A DNA stretch of 64,000 bases, taken from contig JBKDNL010000028.1 in the NCBI GenBank assembly GCA_046343415.1, forward strand, positions 10,949 through 74,948, given 5' to 3'. The position numbers and the translations under genes are program-made. Shown here piece after piece: positions 53,901 to 61,268 of the stretch. Under the pieces are notes generated by a model. That model did not search any database and was not told where the DNA came from. It was given only the letters and a program-made list of their open reading frames with translations. Within the stretch, counting starts at the first letter, position 1. Every line of letters begins with the position of its first letter. The stretch comes from JALHMQ01 sp020248785. Lineage in GTDB: Bacteria; Pseudomonadota; Gammaproteobacteria; Burkholderiales; Burkholderiaceae_F.

Positions 53901-55412
53901 ACGCAGCCGTGGGTGATCTCGGCGCCGATGATGGCCGCGCGGCACGGCTGGAGCCGGGCCAGCAAGGCGCTCGGCGACGCTAGCCTTGAAGTCATGGCGA
54001 ACGTGCGCACCCTGCGGGCCGAGGAGTCCAAGCGGCTGGCCGATGCGGGCGACAGGCTGGCCTCGGTGAAGTCGTGGCGCTTCGACATCCAGCCCGAACA
54101 GCTTGGCAAGACCGACGCCGAGCGCCGCATGCTGCGCGAGCTGTTCAACGGCGGGCTCATCAACATCACCATCGAGCACGACCTGGGCGCGGTGTCGCGC
54201 GGCGCGAACCAGACGCCGCTGGGCATGGCCTCGGAGTTCGCCAGCACCCCGGCGCACGTCATCGAGATCGTCAACCGGGTGTCGACGGCGCTCGCGGCGT
54301 TCCGCCTGCAGCAGCAGGCCGACCGCAACTTCCAGCGCAGCGTGGACTACGCGACGCAGGTGGTGGCCGACACGCACTTCGACTACAGCGCCGAGAACGC
54401 GCCGCGCCTGATGCGCAGCGAGTCACTGGGCGGCCTGGGCCGGCTGGTGTGGCAGTTCAAGAAGTACATGCAGGGCATGATCTTCCTGATCGGCAAACTG
54501 TCGAAGGAATCCCTCGCGGGCGACAAGGAAGCACAGAAGGGGCTGGCGTACCTGATCGGCATGACGGTCGGCGTCTCCGGCGCCGTGGGCCTGCCCATCG
54601 CCGGCGGCGTGGGTGTCGTGTTCAAGGCGCTGTCGCAACTGTGGGAGGACGACGACGAGCCCGAGATTGGACAGATGCTCTACAACGGCCTGCAGGACGT
54701 TCTCGGCGAGACGGGTGCCCGTCTGGTCGCCAAGGGCCTGCCGGCGGCCGTGGGCGTCGATCTGAGCGGCCGGATGGGCCTCGGCTCGCTGACCAACCCG
54801 CTGCAGTTCGCGCAGACCGGCGGCAAGGAGGGCAAGGACTTGTATGGCTCGCTCCTGGTGGCCGCACTCGGCCCCGCCAGCGGCATGCTTGCCAACTGGT
54901 TCGACGCCGCTAGTCTCGCCAGCACCGACCCGGTGCGGGCGTGGGGCGCGGTGCTGCCCAAGGTGTTCAAAGACCCGCTGATGGCGATGGACCGCACGGA
55001 TCGCGGCATCACCTCGCGCAGCGGCGACCCGCTGGTGGGCGAGGATGAGTTCGGCCTGCTGCGCACGCTCATGAAGGGCGCGGGCTTTGAGTCGACCGAC
55101 GTGACCGACATGTTCGACAACCGCAGTGCGTTCCAGTCCGCCAAGGGCCGGGCCGACAACGCACGGCGCAAGCTGATCCGCGCCTACACCGAGGCGCGGA
55201 AAGCCGGCGAGCCGACCGGGGAGATCATGGACGACATCGCCGGCTTCAACCGCCGCAACCCGGACAACCGGATCACAATGGTTACCCTTCAGCGGGGGCT
55301 GCAGGCCCGGCAGCAGGCGGCGCAGCAAACCAGGCAGGGTATCCGTCTGCGTCCTCAAGATGCAGGCGTGCTAGATCAACTTGGACTGAACGAGGAAGAC
55401 CTAGATCAGTGA
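50946..55412 (+). CDS. Polyvalent virion protein with zincin metallopeptidase motif (1488 aa)
   Basis: Residues about 190-330 contain LTLAHELTHVVDA, the HExxH zincin motif (His290, Glu291, His294), with an acidic candidate third ligand downstream in VMQEALDYFA. The linker about 395-470 is low-complexity (Ser/Gly/Ala-rich) and is overlapped by another reading frame. The rest is long, helical and Arg/Ala-rich (coiled segments about 590-900) with a hydrophobic segment GMTVGVSGAVGLPIAGGVGV near 1205. Such multi-domain proteins are delivered with phage DNA (polyvalent proteins) to act on host targets. The start is weakly supported by GGGCTACTTC. It ends overlapping a convergent gene. Confidence 0.78.
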   Translation: MAKFNAKLSNCVKTAGKFTPSEIAKLDDAAAAYGEDTDAYIAAVQDAIASTEAMMGLIREQAQAAAALAPTAESSVQGARPARRVSKVELADMQEIDSAVERYEGARKQKDADEAARWLYDEARENESPRVREYARQKFEEAVDPITREGIERTSNNNAGRKSSWNHFVETNTETAALPDSLDSAPGQDNAIPASELKYDNWALTPEESQIVGGALADVQQSPAGKLMSVAAKMIDGVVGMQHREGEHYAAAITGGRWGQAYIGFTRLLLDSLAANADGAKADLRLTLAHELTHVVDAKAAEGTSRFASDSETSPVYSDGTTHGPVMQEALDYFARGGGNESITAALEYAIVRLAFGDKSAGVFGRRELTPRLIELYYNDADTLEAELPQAHAFVKALVEAPNFTAIKDTFNGRRAASSDERVQGSVRVLPADRSANDSGSISGSNRQIGARGRSGASPAPAGAGSGGGSDGTGRLEFSIPEPDESGRMGHALNTIKGALTNWRNLPGALGWLSLRQIADRFQAYPSVKRFVGASLQMGQRAEQIMGEVNNALKPWRNLQADTQRQLGKVMLEATMEQVHVDQSWDSEANAHLRVEDPDLRASNRRTYERLRAAYVALPERATQVYKQVRETGKKQWGALAEARATDIMRAYKQDLAPIFSDEELRKLVADKKERDRIASQLKSMPMTVTQRAATKRLIEHAETNFMEQVAMKGPYFPLVRHGDHVVVAKSNDFNSAADAYRASRDKLQALYDREPPTTEAEERQLDTDIKAARGEMQAAKTRLDALKTSEQHYLVSFFEHDWEAQAYKRKLDADPDVQKASLSTKVEQRAQHEQRFDGASPQFVRKLEDELVRSLGKADSSAVRNAVREIYLRAAPDRSALKSELRRLNVPGAKSTEMMRGFAARSMGNAFRISRMEFGGDLQDALAEMKASDSRDEVLVANELQARMLSAFTPPQQNMVIDSLAQMAHLTYLGLSPSYLLINATQPWVISAPMMAARHGWSRASKALGDASLEVMANVRTLRAEESKRLADAGDRLASVKSWRFDIQPEQLGKTDAERRMLRELFNGGLINITIEHDLGAVSRGANQTPLGMASEFASTPAHVIEIVNRVSTALAAFRLQQQADRNFQRSVDYATQVVADTHFDYSAENAPRLMRSESLGGLGRLVWQFKKYMQGMIFLIGKLSKESLAGDKEAQKGLAYLIGMTVGVSGAVGLPIAGGVGVVFKALSQLWEDDDEPEIGQMLYNGLQDVLGETGARLVAKGLPAAVGVDLSGRMGLGSLTNPLQFAQTGGKEGKDLYGSLLVAALGPASGMLANWFDAASLASTDPVRAWGAVLPKVFKDPLMAMDRTDRGITSRSGDPLVGEDEFGLLRTLMKGAGFESTDVTDMFDNRSAFQSAKGRADNARRKLIRAYTEARKAGEPTGEIMDDIAGFNRRNPDNRITMVTLQRGLQARQQAAQQTRQGIRLRPQDAGVLDQLGLNEEDLDQ
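52180..52374 (+). CDS. Possible nested gene inside the polyvalent gene (64 aa)
   Basis: This lies in the +1 frame relative to the host gene. AAGGA lies eight bases before ATG 52180. It reads MGDGLQAAMNAFKDRFGYYP, then QIGARMTRDQFLEAIDKSVR and ends RTALAD. The helical, well-balanced composition looks coding, whereas the main frame here is low-complexity linker (SGSNRQIGARGRSGASPAPA). This mirrors the embedded o-spanin arrangement. It could instead mark a past frameshift or domain remnant. Confidence 0.5.
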   Translation: MGDGLQAAMNAFKDRFGYYPQIGARMTRDQFLEAIDKSVRAGEVVQALRRPEPEVAGGRTALAD

Positions 55413-56073
55413 GGTACAGGTCGTTGACCGCCTGCGGGGTCAGCGAGCACTGCTGGTCGTCCCAGGCGTTCGCGGCGATGTCGTAGCGGCCGATCGTGCG
55501 CGTGACCCCCGAGTTGAAGGCGAAGGGGAGCGACGTGCCGGTCGTGAAGACCGGCCGGGAAACCAGCCCCGCCACGAGGCGGCTTGCGTCATCGTCGATG
55601 ATCCGCAAACGAGAGATCGGTAAGTCACTCCAGCGCTGGGCTAGTTCGCCCCCAAGGACGCGCAGGGCCGCGTTTACTTTTTGGATGAGGATGCTGTCAA
55701 TGTTTCGTTCAACGACTTCGTCCGGCACCTCGATTACCTCACACGCCCGCCAGAGCGTTCCGGGCAGGCTCGCGTTCACGCTGTACCGCTCGGTGAAGCG
55801 CGCGATGGTGTCCAACGTGGAGAATTGCTTCTCGATGCTCTCGATCCGCAGGCAGTCGCGCAGGAAGTGGGCACGGGGCGCGGATGTCACGCGCACAGGG
55901 ACGTCGAGCAGCGTGCACACCCTGTCCGCGGAGTCGACCGACGCTGGAGGGCGCATGCTCATGCTGTTGACGCACTCGTAGAACGGGCGCGGCTTGACGT
56001 ACAGCCGCCGGGGCGCTCGCCCCTCAGCCTGCGCTCGCGCTATTTCCCGCCCGACTTGTATCAGTAGACTCAT
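55282..56073 (-). CDS. Hypothetical protein downstream of the primase-helicase (263 aa)
   Basis: AAAGGAGCCGCA precedes ATG 56073. It contains SADRVCTLLDVPVRVTSAPR, FTERYSVNASLPGTLWRACE, AQRWSDLPISRLRIIDDDAS and an Ala/Pro tail. No family is recognised. It overlaps the primase gene by 50 bases (same strand) and the 3' end of the plus-strand polyvalent gene by 131 bases. It is the last gene of the right leftward operon. Confidence 0.7.
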   Translation of the reverse strand: MSLLIQVGREIARAQAEGRAPRRLYVKPRPFYECVNSMSMRPPASVDSADRVCTLLDVPVRVTSAPRAHFLRDCLRIESIEKQFSTLDTIARFTERYSVNASLPGTLWRACEVIEVPDEVVERNIDSILIQKVNAALRVLGGELAQRWSDLPISRLRIIDDDASRLVAGLVSRPVFTTGTSLPFAFNSGVTRTIGRYDIAANAWDDQQCSLTPQAVNDLYLTDLGLPRSVQVDLARLHLEDADGYPAWFAAPPAAGPAAPAEG

Positions 56074-59000
56074 TGCGGCTCCTTTGGAGAGATACGACGT
56101 TGTGCGGGATTTGCCCCGTCTCGTCTTCGATAAACAGGCGGCCCTCGTCGATCTTGATGGCGGGGCCTTGCACGGTGCCCAGCGTCGTGCCCTTGGTGAT
56201 GGTCACGTTCGCCTTGGTGTCGCCGCGCAGGGTAATCGGGCGCAGCAGTTCGTTGCGCTTCAGCTCGTTCATCAGCTCGATGTAGCTGAAGCTGTTCTCG
56301 CGTGCCCACTCCTTCATGGAGTCGACTAACAGGTAAACGTGGCGGCTGGTGGTGATGCGCCGCCCGGCCCACGGGGCCTTCAGCGTGGTGACGTTCTCCA
56401 CCGGCAGCAGGCGGCCAACGGCGGGCGCCTCGTCGCTGGTGTTGATGATGTTTGGCGCGAGGTCGGAGATCATCTTGCGGGCCATCTCCACCGGGCTGCG
56501 GCTGACGGTGGCAGCGAAGTCCTGCGCGGCGCGCGCCGCGGCGGCGTATTCGCGGATCAGCACGTTGCGGTCGAAGAACGCGACGCCCAGGGCCTTGAGC
56601 AGGTCGAACGCGGCCAGGGCGCAGGCCATGCCCCGCTGCAGGAACCGCTGGCGCTGCGTGGCGCCGGGCACGACGCCAGCGGCCTCGGCGTAGCGCTTCT
56701 GCATCACGTTGCGCACCCACTCGACGCCGCGCTGGACGATCAGCAGGTGCAGCAGCGCACCGATGGCGCCGTGGTTGGGCGTCATCAGCTCAGCGAGCTT
56801 CTCCTTGTACGTGATCTGCTCGCCCTCGGAGAGGTCGGCGAACTCGCAGTTCAGCTCCAACAGGCGCATCTGCAGCGCGTCGGAGGACTTCTGGAACGCC
56901 GCCAGCATCTCCCGCTGCGGGATGTTGGTCGACACGCAGCCGACCAGCGCCCAGGTGTGCGCCTCGCGCGGGTTGCCATTGCGGTCGGCCCTGCGCCGGT
57001 CGGTGCCGTTCGCCAGCCGGTTGATCATGGCGCCGACTTCCTGCGCCGTGTTGCCCGTGACCTCGTCGCCGAAGAACGGCAGCGTGCCCAGCGCAGCGAT
57101 GAAGCCGGACTGGTAGTTGGCCGTGGCGTCTTGGTTGGCGGCCGACAGCACCACGTTCTCGGGGTTGCCGAACGCGGCCGCGGCGGCCTTCTGCATCGAG
57201 GTCTTGCCCTTGCCCGACCCGCTGCTGTAGAGCGACACGGTCAGGCCCGCAGCGGGGAGCTGCTCGCCCGGCACGAACGCGCCGTCCGCGACAAACAGCA
57301 GCAGGGGGCTGGCGATGGACAGCATGATGGCGAGCTGGGCGACCTCGTAGCCCGGCTTCGTGTAGTACATGCGGTAGAACTCAGCCTGCTTCTGCGCCGC
57401 CGGGATGACGTGCGACTTCCATACGGAGGGCTCCCACCGGCCCGCGGGCGAGTACGGCAAGGGCGCGATGTTGAACAGGGTGCGGTAGCCCTTGAGCTTG
57501 TTGCCAAGCATGGCCTCCTCGATGCGGCCATCGGGGAAGATGACGTAGCGGCCGTGCGCGCAGATGAGCTTGGAGTCGCGGTCGTCCGTCTGGTACTGCA
57601 CGCCGAAGCGGTTGCGCACGACGATGCGTGACGCCACCTCTTTGACCCGGTTGAATTGCTGGTTCATAAAGTCGTGTACCCGTTGAGTGGCTGCAGCGGT
57701 GACGGACATCGACGTGATGCCCTTGTCGGTGAGGAACTGCAGCAGCGTTTGCTTGGCGCCGAGCAGCTTGGTCGGCATGTCGTAGTGGCTGCGCTTGCCG
57801 TCCTTGAACAGCACAAGGCCGACCATCGCGCCGTCGTTCTCGTCGCGCCCCGCGCCCGTCCAGGTTTCGAGCCAGAACACGTCGTTGGACAGGACTTCCC
57901 ACTTGTAGACGGTCGTCTTGCCGTCCTCGCCGTCCTGCTCGACCGCAGCGCGATACCATAGCCGGTTGACGCCCTTGTCGTCCTTCTCGATCTTGTAGTC
58001 GCGGCCCAGGTCAGGGAACGGGATCGGCACGTCTTTCGGCACGGGCGCGGGCTCGGCCTTGGGTTTCTTGTCCTCGGGGAGCTGCTCGACCTGCTTGTCG
58101 GTCAGTCGCCCCAGGGAGAGCGGGGTCGACACCTTTCCGCGATAAACGCAAGACTGGCAAGCCTCTGCGTTAAAGCGCTCAAAAGTGCCGCACAGAGTCG
58201 GGCCAGTGCCCTCGTAGCGGTCGAACTTGCGCTGCGTCTCGTCGTAGCTGTAGCCGTCATAGCCGCCACTCCACTCGTGCGCGAGGTCTGCCCCCTCGGT
58301 GCTGAACTTGACGATGCCCAACATCGCCCGCCACTCGGGCTCGGGCACGTCGCCCTTGAGCACGGCGATGCGGTTCAGGGCGGCGCACTTGCTCGCGGCC
58401 TTCACCGCCGACGACGGCGACGGCTCCCACAGGGTCAGCGCGTCGTTGACGTTAAGCTTGGCCCGGCCGGCGGGCGCGGACAAACCCGCGTCTTGCGGGG
58501 CTGTCCCGACGATCTCCTGCAGTGCGGCGAGCGACCAGCGCACGCCGGTGTCCTTGAGCAGCACCACCGTCTGCCCGTTCTTGTGCTTGGCGCCCAGCGG
58601 CCGCAGCACGCGCGCCGAGTCGGTGGTGCACGCCGGGTCGGCCTTCAGGCCGTGGTGCTGCGCTAGCTTGCCCAGGCCCACGGCCACGGAGCGCCACGCG
58701 TCGGCGGCCACGTCCTCGGTGAGGGCGAAGTACGCGTGCAGGCCGGCGCCACTGCTCACGATCAGCGAGGGGCGCAGGTCGACCTTGGCGCTGAACTCCA
58801 GCAGCGCCGCGACCCCATCCCGCTGCGTCGGGTACGCCGACTCGGGGTGCTTGGCGAACTTGTCGGCGCCGCAGTCGATGTCGAGGTAGAAGCACCGTTT
58901 GGCCCGCACCGTGGACTGCTTGCGCTCCCCCGCCGAGAATGTGGCCAGCGCGAAGTACCACGAGTGCTCGACGTTCACGCGCTCGGTCAGCTCGACCAGC

Positions 59001-59104
59001 TTGGCGAGGCTGCCACACCACAGATGCTGCTTGCGAGGCACCGAGAACAAGGCGTAATCGCCGCCTTCGGGCAGCAGCGCCCGGTAGAAATCCAGAAGCG
59101 TCAT
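56024..59104 (-). CDS. Bifunctional primase-helicase (1026 aa)
   Basis: The N-terminal part has CFYLDIDCG (Asp75, Asp77) and IVSSGAGLHAYFALT (His123 region), the DxD and His motifs of archaeo-eukaryotic/prim-pol primases. A Cys cluster CGTFERFNAEACQSCVY (about 305) may bind zinc. The C-terminal part has a Walker A-like YSSGSGKGKTSMQKA at about 625-640 and PFFGDEVTG, as in DUF927-type superfamily 3-like helicases. It would prime and unwind phage DNA. Residues about 200-212 (TAPQDAGLSA) are encoded by dispersed hairpin copy 9. RBS is weak; the start follows a coupled HTH gene by two bases. Confidence 0.88.
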   Translation of the reverse strand: MTLLDFYRALLPEGGDYALFSVPRKQHLWCGSLAKLVELTERVNVEHSWYFALATFSAGERKQSTVRAKRCFYLDIDCGADKFAKHPESAYPTQRDGVAALLEFSAKVDLRPSLIVSSGAGLHAYFALTEDVAADAWRSVAVGLGKLAQHHGLKADPACTTDSARVLRPLGAKHKNGQTVVLLKDTGVRWSLAALQEIVGTAPQDAGLSAPAGRAKLNVNDALTLWEPSPSSAVKAASKCAALNRIAVLKGDVPEPEWRAMLGIVKFSTEGADLAHEWSGGYDGYSYDETQRKFDRYEGTGPTLCGTFERFNAEACQSCVYRGKVSTPLSLGRLTDKQVEQLPEDKKPKAEPAPVPKDVPIPFPDLGRDYKIEKDDKGVNRLWYRAAVEQDGEDGKTTVYKWEVLSNDVFWLETWTGAGRDENDGAMVGLVLFKDGKRSHYDMPTKLLGAKQTLLQFLTDKGITSMSVTAAATQRVHDFMNQQFNRVKEVASRIVVRNRFGVQYQTDDRDSKLICAHGRYVIFPDGRIEEAMLGNKLKGYRTLFNIAPLPYSPAGRWEPSVWKSHVIPAAQKQAEFYRMYYTKPGYEVAQLAIMLSIASPLLLFVADGAFVPGEQLPAAGLTVSLYSSGSGKGKTSMQKAAAAAFGNPENVVLSAANQDATANYQSGFIAALGTLPFFGDEVTGNTAQEVGAMINRLANGTDRRRADRNGNPREAHTWALVGCVSTNIPQREMLAAFQKSSDALQMRLLELNCEFADLSEGEQITYKEKLAELMTPNHGAIGALLHLLIVQRGVEWVRNVMQKRYAEAAGVVPGATQRQRFLQRGMACALAAFDLLKALGVAFFDRNVLIREYAAAARAAQDFAATVSRSPVEMARKMISDLAPNIINTSDEAPAVGRLLPVENVTTLKAPWAGRRITTSRHVYLLVDSMKEWARENSFSYIELMNELKRNELLRPITLRGDTKANVTITKGTTLGTVQGPAIKIDEGRLFIEDETGQIPHNVVSLQRSRNESTDTSRAGNSASAG
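58478..58506. repeat. Dispersed GGACAA/TTGTCC hairpin, copy 9, inside the primase gene
   Basis: GGACAAACCCGC (58478-58489) opposes GCGGGGCTGTCC (58495-58506). It is in frame within the primase-helicase coding sequence, encoding part of a linker. Confidence 0.85.
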
Positions 59105-59106
59105 GC

Positions 59107-59382
59107 CTAGCCCTTGAGTGCTGTGAGAACCGCCTTGTACCGCTCGCCGCCGCGTCCAACGCGGGGCAAGGGCAAGCGTCCATCAGCCAGGGCCTTGTCG
59201 ATGAGCTTGAGGATTTGGAGCACACGCTGCCGGTACAGGCCGCGCGGTTGCAGTTTGCGCTCGGCGTTGTTAGTCAAGTAGCGCGACGCACTAACACGAC
59301 TGCAGCCGCAAAGAAGCGCGAAGTGGGTGACGGCGATACCCGCCTTGCGCACTGGCGCGAAGTCGATAGTTTTCTTGGACAT
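59107..59382 (-). CDS. Helix-turn-helix protein, candidate regulator (91 aa)
   Basis: A Cro/cI-like helix-turn-helix is visible at AGIAVTHFALLCGCSRVSAS followed by RYLTNN, with a basic C-terminal half (LQPRGLYRQRVLQILKLIDK). Small HTH proteins in replication operons repress early promoters or initiate replication. It is the best helix-turn-helix candidate for binding the CTAAC palindromes, which is only a suggestion. Confidence 0.75.
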   Translation of the reverse strand: MSKKTIDFAPVRKAGIAVTHFALLCGCSRVSASRYLTNNAERKLQPRGLYRQRVLQILKLIDKALADGRLPLPRVGRGGERYKAVLTALKG

Positions 59383-59427
59383 AGAAACCTCTCAGATGGG
59401 GGCGGCCGAAGCCGCCCCCGTGTTGCA

Positions 59428-60459
59428 TCAGGCGTCGAAGCCGCCGAGCAGGTCGTCCAGCTCGCCCATCAGGCCGCCCTCGGCGGGCGCCGCTGCGGCG
59501 GGGGCGGCGGGGGCGGGCGCCGCGGCTTTCGACTTGGCCGCCCTCGCCGGGGCAGGGGCCGGCGCCGGCGCCGGTGCGGCGACAGCCTCGTCCAGCTCGT
59601 CTGCGGTCACGGCCGGGGCCGCCTTGGCGGCGGGCGCCGCGGCAGCGGCCTTGCGGGTGGCGTCACGCGCGGCCAGCGCAGCGTCCAGCTCGTCAGCCTC
59701 GACGGCCGGGGCCGGCGCAGCGTGGGCAGCGGCAGCGGCATCCTCGTCGGCGCCCACGATGGCGCGCACGACCTCGCTGTCGAACATCTCACACGCCTTG
59801 GCGTACGTGGCGTCGTCGAGCACGGCGGCCGGCTTGAAGGTCAGCACGGGCGACGCCTCGGCGGCGACGAAGCCGACCTTCAGGATCACCTCGTTGTACT
59901 GGATGCCCTTCTGCTTGACCAGCTTGAGCGCGTCCTTCAGCGGGCGCAGCGACTTAGGCGGCACCCGCAGGAGGAACGGCTTGTCGAGCTTGTCGGGCGC
60001 GGCGATGGCGACGCGCGCGTGGTCGGAGCACGCCTTACCGGAGCCGGTGCCGTCTTCGCTAACGCGTGAGCCCCACGCGTTGTGCGGGCACAGGGCGCAC
60101 TTCTCGGCCTGCTTCTTGGGCGAGGTCGCAGACGGGGCGACGCCGTCGAACGAGTAGCAGTCCGGGCGCACGCCATCCGACTCACCCTCCTTGAACTGCT
60201 TGGAGTAGTAGGTCTTGGCCTTCATGTTGATGCGCAGGGGCACCAGAGTAACCGACTGCAGCACCTCATCGGGGTCGTCCGGCTTGGTCAGCACCTTTTT
60301 CTCGTTGTCCTGCACGAGCGTGAAGACCTTGCCCTTGATCGACAGCGACGGAAAAGGTGCCGTGGTGACGATGTCCTTGTTGACATCAATCAGGCGTTGG
60401 CGGTTGATGATGGTGGGTGGCAGCGCGCCTTCGGCGTTGAATGGAACAAGATTGCTCAT
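59428..60459 (-). CDS. Putative single-stranded DNA-binding protein (343 aa)
   Basis: The start at 60459 overlaps the previous stop (ATGA). The N-terminal 220 residues form a globular domain with a Cys cluster CALCPHNAWGS...C (about 120-145). A long Ala/Pro/Lys linker follows, then an acidic tail GELDDLLGGFDA. A disordered linker ending in an acidic hydrophobic tip is the hallmark of SSB-type proteins that recruit polymerase and helicase. Context (primase, helicase) supports this. The fold is not recognised with certainty. Confidence 0.7.
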   Translation of the reverse strand: MSNLVPFNAEGALPPTIINRQRLIDVNKDIVTTAPFPSLSIKGKVFTLVQDNEKKVLTKPDDPDEVLQSVTLVPLRINMKAKTYYSKQFKEGESDGVRPDCYSFDGVAPSATSPKKQAEKCALCPHNAWGSRVSEDGTGSGKACSDHARVAIAAPDKLDKPFLLRVPPKSLRPLKDALKLVKQKGIQYNEVILKVGFVAAEASPVLTFKPAAVLDDATYAKACEMFDSEVVRAIVGADEDAAAAAHAAPAPAVEADELDAALAARDATRKAAAAAPAAKAAPAVTADELDEAVAAPAPAPAPAPARAAKSKAAAPAPAAPAAAAPAEGGLMGELDDLLGGFDA

Positions 60460-60692
60460 ACGGACTCCTTGGAATTGTCGAGAAGGTAGGTGGCGAGGTT
60501 GCGCGCGATCTTCTTGCCGGTCTTGCGCTCGTACTCGAAGATCGCCTCGGCGAACGCCTCGCACAGGATGTCGTTGGCGCGGCTGCTGTGCGGCCGGTCG
60601 AACAACCCCTCGACGTAGCTCTTGATGTACGTGGACAGGCCCACGCGTACGTGATGAATCATGTTTTTGCGGACTATGGCCTCTTTGTTCAT
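60456..60692 (-). CDS. Small helical hypothetical protein (78 aa)
   Basis: MNKEAIVRKNMIHHVRVGLS, then DILCEAFAEAIFEYERKTGK and IARNLATYLLDNSKESV. The helical bundle-like sequence is found in phage replication operons. It is coupled to the ssDNA-binding gene. Function unknown. Confidence 0.68.
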   Translation of the reverse strand: MNKEAIVRKNMIHHVRVGLSTYIKSYVEGLFDRPHSSRANDILCEAFAEAIFEYERKTGKKIARNLATYLLDNSKESV

Positions 60693-60700
60693 GCGGCTCC

Positions 60701-61111
60701 TTAGCTTCGGCGAATGTTGACGACCCAGAACTCGGAATAGTTGATGCCGGGGGGCAGGTCGTTCTTCTCGTCCCGGTACTCCTCAACAGCCTTCTTGCCG
60801 ACCCGCACGTCGATCAGGTGCATGAGGCTGTTAGTTTGGCAGAAGTTTACGAAACTGTCGCGGTCGGCCACCGTGGCGGACGTGCGGCGCTGCTTGTAGG
60901 CGGTGCCGAACGGCGTCTTGACAGAGTCCGCGCCCGTCATGTTGAAGTGGTTGAGCAGGAAATTCTCCACCTTCTCCATCGCGGCGTCGAGGGCGGCGGC
61001 GTCCTCGTCGAACTTCTTCTTGAGCGCGTCCTTTTTGTCGCGCAGCTTCACGTACCTACCGATCAGGTCGTCCAGCTTGATCGCGGGGCGTTCGGCAACG
61101 GCGTCGGTCAT
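60701..61111 (-). CDS. Conserved phage replication-region protein (136 aa)
   Basis: A coiled-coil N terminus (LIGRYVKLRDKKDALKKKFD and AMEKVENFLLNHFNMTGADS) is followed by TPFGTAYKQRRTSATVADRD and a C-terminal GINYSEFWVVNIRRS. This layout matches small phage proteins similar to Gp157/Gam-like factors encoded beside recombination or helicase genes. It is first behind promoter 61240-61268. Function probable but unproven. Confidence 0.7.
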   Translation of the reverse strand: MTDAVAERPAIKLDDLIGRYVKLRDKKDALKKKFDEDAAALDAAMEKVENFLLNHFNMTGADSVKTPFGTAYKQRRTSATVADRDSFVNFCQTNSLMHLIDVRVGKKAVEEYRDEKNDLPPGINYSEFWVVNIRRS

Positions 61112-61135
61112 GGCGGTTCTCCTTTCTCATGAGTC

Positions 61136-61164
61136 GGACAGACCCGCGCGACGCGGGATTGTCC
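61136..61164. repeat. Dispersed GGACAA/TTGTCC hairpin, copy 10
   Basis: GGACAGACCCGC (61136-61147) opposes GCGGGATTGTCC (61153-61164). It lies in the leader between promoter 61240-61268 and the gene starting at 61111. Confidence 0.85.
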
Positions 61165-61239
61165 GCGCGGGAATGCCCCCGGCCGGCGGGCTGACTAAGC
61201 GCCGCCGTTCGGCCGTCAACCACCGGGAACATGTAAAGC

Positions 61240-61268
61240 ATTATACACTAACACGTTAGACACGTCAA
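61240..61268 (-). promoter_or_regulatory. Consensus promoter with central operator
   Basis: On the minus strand TTGACG (61263-61268), 17-base spacer, TATAAT (61240-61245). The spacer contains the perfect palindrome CTAACGTGTTAG (61248-61259). The -35 box overlaps the end of the helicase gene. This is the clearest case in which the palindrome lies exactly where a repressor would block RNA polymerase. Confidence 0.9.

Noticed and set aside
50946..55412. Frameshift splitting the polyvalent gene near 52200
   Set aside because: The main frame is continuous through the region and resumes well-formed sequence after the linker, so I treated the alternative frame as a possible nested gene.
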